Shown here: one piece after another, positions 61,903 through 64,000 of the stretch | Layout: every line of letters begins with the position of its first letter | Numbering within the stretch: position 1 is the stretch's first letter | NCBI GenBank assembly: GCA_002393965.1 | Contig: DGSL01000026.1 | Span: 132,841 to 196,840 of the forward strand | DNA length: 64,000 nucleotides | Direction: 5' to 3' | Source of the DNA: Bacteroidales bacterium UBA4363 | GTDB lineage: Bacteria; Bacteroidota; Bacteroidia; Bacteroidales; Paludibacteraceae | Position numbers and translations under genes: made by a program | Notes under the pieces: generated by a model | Database searches by the model: none | What the model was told of the DNA's origin: nothing | The model's input: only the letters and a program-made list of their open reading frames with translations

Positions 61903-61951
61903 TAGTTTTTTCTTTTGATTCTCAAAGCGCCCCGATAGATAAAGGAGCAGA

Positions 61952-62437
61952 ATGACAAAAAGGGTCAATACATTTCCGAAGAAGGAACATCTGAGAGGAG
62001 ATGTTCGTATTTCTTCTGTTATGCGAACGGGAAAGGCCTTTCTTGTATATCCGATAAAAGTTGTTTATTCTCCAGATGTCGAAGACGAACGACATGCTCA
62101 TTGCCAAATCACGAAGATTCCTCCGGTTCGATTAATGGTTGCGGCCCCCAAACGACGCTTGCGTCATGCCGTAGATCGTAATTTGGTCAAGAGACGTTTG
62201 CGAGAAGCGTATAGAACAGCCAAACAACCTCTTTTTGAGAAATTGCTGCAGAATAATATGCGCTTGCTTCTTATTTTTCGTTTTGTGGCAAATGAACCTC
62301 AGGATTTTGTTTCGATCTCTAAAAGCGTCTCAAAAGCGTTGGCTCGACTTATCCAAATCGTTGACACACAAGAATTTCGCGAAAATATGCGGGCATCTCA
62401 GATGCGCATGTTAGGCAGCAAAGAGTCTCAGGGCTAA
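61952..62437 (+). CDS. rnpA: Ribonuclease P protein component
   Basis: 161 residues, longer than the usual 115-130. The RNR signature is APKRRLRHAVDRNLVKRRLREAYR. An N-terminal KKEHLRGDVRIS opening is present; a loop insertion near residue 45 and a C-terminal tail account for the extra length. It binds RNase P RNA and aids pre-tRNA 5' cleavage. An AAGGAG-like Shine-Dalgarno sits just upstream of ATG 61952, unusual here. Confidence 0.93.
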   Translation: MTKRVNTFPKKEHLRGDVRISSVMRTGKAFLVYPIKVVYSPDVEDERHAHCQITKIPPVRLMVAAPKRRLRHAVDRNLVKRRLREAYRTAKQPLFEKLLQNNMRLLLIFRFVANEPQDFVSISKSVSKALARLIQIVDTQEFRENMRASQMRMLGSKESQG

Positions 62438-62475
62438 TGCTTGTTTTCCCATTTTCTTAAAGACTCCAAAAATCC

Positions 62476-62739
62476 ATGAATAGATTCAAATGTCTTCTTT
62501 CTCGTGTCTTTCTAAGTTTGAAATTCATGATTTCTTGGATCATTCTCCTTCCCATTTACTTTTACAGGCGATGCGTGTCCCCGCTTCTTCCTTCTTCGTG
62601 CCGCTTCACTCCTACTTGCTCTGCCTATGCGGTAGAAGCCATTAAGAAACACGGACCATTCAAAGGCCTTGTCTTGACAATTTGGAGAATACTTCGTTGC
62701 AATCCGTGGGGAGGATCAGGGTACGACCCCGTACCCTGA
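62476..62739 (+). CDS. yidD: Membrane protein insertion efficiency factor YidD
   Basis: 87 residues. The motif [20 protein letters not shown] runs into [18 protein letters not shown] and the terminal [14 protein letters not shown]. It is a small inner-membrane-associated protein that assists YidC-dependent insertion. Follows rnpA by 38 bases, the classical arrangement. A hairpin ATCAGGGTAC/GTACCCTGAT covers its last codons (62715-62740). Confidence 0.94.
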   Translation: MNRFKCLLSRVFLSLKFMISWIILLPIYFYRRCVSPLLPSSCRFTPTCSAYAVEAIKKHGPFKGLVLTIWRILRCNPWGGSGYDPVP

Positions 62740-62740
62740 T
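62715..62740 (+). terminator. Hairpin at the end of yidD
   Basis: ATCAGGGTAC (62715-62724) pairs perfectly with GTACCCTGAT (62731-62740), six-base loop. No T run follows, so termination is uncertain. Confidence 0.45.
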
Positions 62741-63312
62741 TGCTTTGTGCATACAAACGCCTATCAGTCACAGGATAACTTTTTCACTACTCATTTTGAC
62801 CAATAGGCCAGCTTTTGTGTTCGCCTATATACGCGCATTTCCACTGTAGAGACGTTTTATGAAACGTATCTACGACAATAACACAAACGCCCCATCGATT
62901 TATTCCATCGGTTTTATCATCTGTTCGATGGTTATTCTTTTTTCTTGTTTGTTTTGCTGAAGACAAATATAATGAAAAATGAATATTTAAGCGTGAAAAA
63001 TGAGAATGGCGCTTCGCTTGCTTCGTGTACGTTTGGCAAGTCGGGGCTTTGATGAGTACGTAAGAAACCGAGAGCGGTAAGGTCATCAATAATATTGGGG
63101 TTTCCCGAGTACGGATGAAGAAAAATTACTTTTTAATTTGTTGGTTAAGAAATTATATCTAATTTTGCAACCCCGTAAATCAAACATAGGAAGGCTTAGC
63201 AAAATTCGTTTTTCTAAGTAAAAGGAGGAATTCAGACGATCATGATCGGATCGTTGTTGGTTTTAATGGTTTACGGAAGTTAACCCCAAAAAGAAAAGAA
63301 AAAACATAACCG
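62741..63312. other. 572-base gap between yidD and rpmH
   Basis: The gap holds a two-part dyad GTAGA-ACGTTT with AAACGT-TCTAC (62846-62873), a hairpin CCATCG/CGATGG (near 62915-62942), a minus-strand -7 word (62964-62971) and the rpmH promoter at 63137. A minus-strand frame here lacks an ATG after the -7 word and looks non-coding. Nothing else is recognised. Confidence 0.5.
63137..63167 (+). promoter_or_regulatory. rpmH promoter
   Basis: TTTG (63137-63140), exactly 19 bases, TAATTTTG (63160-63167): a full match to the Bacteroidetes consensus. The leader to ATG 63313 is about 138 bases. Confidence 0.8.
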
Positions 63313-63468
63313 ATGAAACAGACATTCCAGCCACACAACAGAAAGAGAGTTAACAAACACGGATTCCGTGAAAGAATGAGTTCAAAAAACGGACGTCGCG
63401 TCTTGGCATCTCGTCGAGCAAAAGGACGTTTTAAATTGACAGTTTCTGACGAGCAGCACGGTAAATAG
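63313..63468 (+). CDS. rpmH: Ribosomal protein bL34
   Basis: A 51-residue protein. It begins [19 protein letters not shown] and continues [19 protein letters not shown], the unmistakable L34 pattern, with a short acidic tail SDEQHGK. It is a large-subunit ribosomal protein. In many bacteria rpmH adjoins rnpA near dnaA/oriC. Here it is 0.9 kb beyond rnpA on the same strand, with its own strong promoter. Confidence 0.97.
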   Translation: MKQTFQPHNRKRVNKHGFRERMSSKNGRRVLASRRAKGRFKLTVSDEQHGK

Positions 63469-63531
63469 TGATGCTTTGAAGCCTTCCTTCTGTTTTGACA
63501 GAAAGAAGCTTATTGAGTTCGATAATAAGAC

Positions 63532-63568
63532 AAAAAGGGGTGACGCTATGTTAGTGTTACCCTTTTTT
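63532..63568 (+). terminator. Terminator after rpmH
   Basis: AAAAAGGGGTGAC (63532-63544) pairs with GTTACCCTTTTT (63556-63567) with a bulge, and the right arm ends in six T. A -7 element for the next gene begins two bases later. Confidence 0.65.
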
Positions 63569-63569
63569 A

Positions 63570-63577
63570 TATCTTTG
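63570..63577 (+). promoter_or_regulatory. -7 element of the PASTA gene
   Basis: TATCTTTG directly after the rpmH terminator; the start near 63584 gives an 18-base leader to ATG 63602. Confidence 0.5.
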
Positions 63578-63601
63578 GTAGGACAAAAAGGGATTCGAAA
63601 A

Positions 63602-64000
63602 ATGAATAGCAAAACAAAACAATTTTTTCAGTTTGTTTTCAGCAGGGGATTTCTGAAGCAAATAGGGTTAATGTTGGTCGTTTTATTTATCCTGATTTTT
63701 TTGACCTTTATGTTTATCCGTTTCTATACCAATCATGGGGAGGCGGTTGAGGTTCCGGCGCTCAAGGGTTTAACTATGGAAGAAGCAGGACTTCTTCTTT
63801 CTCATCACAATTTGCAATATGAAATCATTGATTCTGTATATGATGCAAAAGCTGTCCGAGGATCTATAATTGAGCAAGTTCCTGCTGCAGGAGAATTCGT
63901 CAAGTCGGGACGTTCTATCTATATTACTATCAACACTGTTAACAAACCTCTTATCGTTTTACCTGATGTCAAGGACCTTTCTATGCGAAATGCGAGAGCC
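63602..64000 (+). CDS. PASTA-domain membrane protein (3' truncated)
   Basis: 133 residues are visible; the gene runs off the right edge. One membrane helix (about 24-45, LMLVVLFILIFLTFMFI) is followed by a PASTA domain (VEVPALKGLTMEEAGLLLSHH, VRGSIIEQVPAAGEFVKSG) and the start of a second (LPDVKDLSMRNARA). PASTA domains bind peptidoglycan or muropeptides. No kinase domain precedes it. From memory, in Bacteroidales such genes sit beside ddl and rluD. Confidence 0.85.
   Translation, partial: MNSKTKQFFQFVFSRGFLKQIGLMLVVLFILIFLTFMFIRFYTNHGEAVEVPALKGLTMEEAGLLLSHHNLQYEIIDSVYDAKAVRGSIIEQVPAAGEFVKSGRSIYITINTVNKPLIVLPDVKDLSMRNARA

Noticed and set aside
62787..63089. 100-codon minus-strand ORF between yidD and rpmH
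   Set aside because: Composition is mixed, no family is recognised, and no ATG lies downstream of the only minus-strand -7 word.

Overview
The window looks like a chromosomal segment of a Bacteroidota bacterium, most likely order Bacteroidales. Many genes are preceded by the Bacteroidetes-type -7 element TAnnTTTG, a few with a TTTG at -33, and few have a Shine-Dalgarno sequence. Gene content agrees: the ExbB/ExbD/TonB set, DUF4271-hemD-rnpA-yidD, the mnmG-uvrC-dtd-mazG-deoC string, RNase H with a viroplasmin domain, a BspA-like leucine-rich repeat protein, DUF4139 and a class I fumarase. Nearly all of it is housekeeping. I see no insertion sequence, prophage or CRISPR array.

Layout. 1-5.5 kb: the 3' part of an MltD-like lytic transglycosylase, a BspA-like protein, a Pif1/RecD-like helicase with an HRDC domain, tRNA-Leu(TAG) and malate dehydrogenase. 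5.7-13.4 kb (minus strand): a DUF4139 protein, an unknown exported protein and the operon nadK-fmt-rpe-comEC. 13.7-16.9 kb (plus strand): exbB, exbD, tonB, a second degenerating tonB copy and a DJ-1 family gene. 17-22.5 kb (minus strand): xerD, RNase H, three glycosyltransferases and a lipid A acyltransferase in one tight run. 22.8-30.3 kb (plus strand): mnmG, a Sel1 lipoprotein, uvrC, dtd, mazG-like, deoC and nadA. 30.3-35 kb (minus strand): nucleoside kinase, thioesterase, rpoN, PAP2-like and tadA. 35.4-64 kb, mostly plus strand: argD, a PurF homologue, a HhH/beta-barrel protein, dnaG, purD, a glycosyltransferase, an FGE-type lipoprotein, an AsnC regulator, gpmI, topA, fumarase, a radical SAM protein, a zinc-type P-ATPase, DUF4271-hemD-rnpA-yidD, rpmH (too short for a long-ORF screen) and the start of a PASTA protein. 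lpxK-punA, a flavoprotein and a small TPR gene run on the minus strand.

The most interesting signal is at large scale. On the + strand C exceeds G through the left third, in genes of both orientations. G exceeds C through most of the right half, again in both orientations. The changeover, roughly 27-36 kb, lies in a strongly AT-rich stretch. Beside it, in the gaps flanking the Sel1 gene, are two copies of TGTTCCACGAGGAAC, which resembles the ParB centromere site parS. Together these suggest that the window spans the replication-origin/centromere region, with the AT-rich gap at 29.0-29.36 kb as one candidate for the origin. The MltD-like gene at the left edge fits, because from memory it follows parA-parB in Bacteroidales.

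Other points of note are the recent tandem duplication of tonB with a readable junction, a PurF homologue without the N-terminal nucleophile cysteine, an apparent short terminated transcript at 36.9 kb, a repeated mini-ORF at 38.9 kb, dyads at the start of the metal-efflux ATPase gene, and mirror-image divergent promoters beside a G9 tract at 60 kb.
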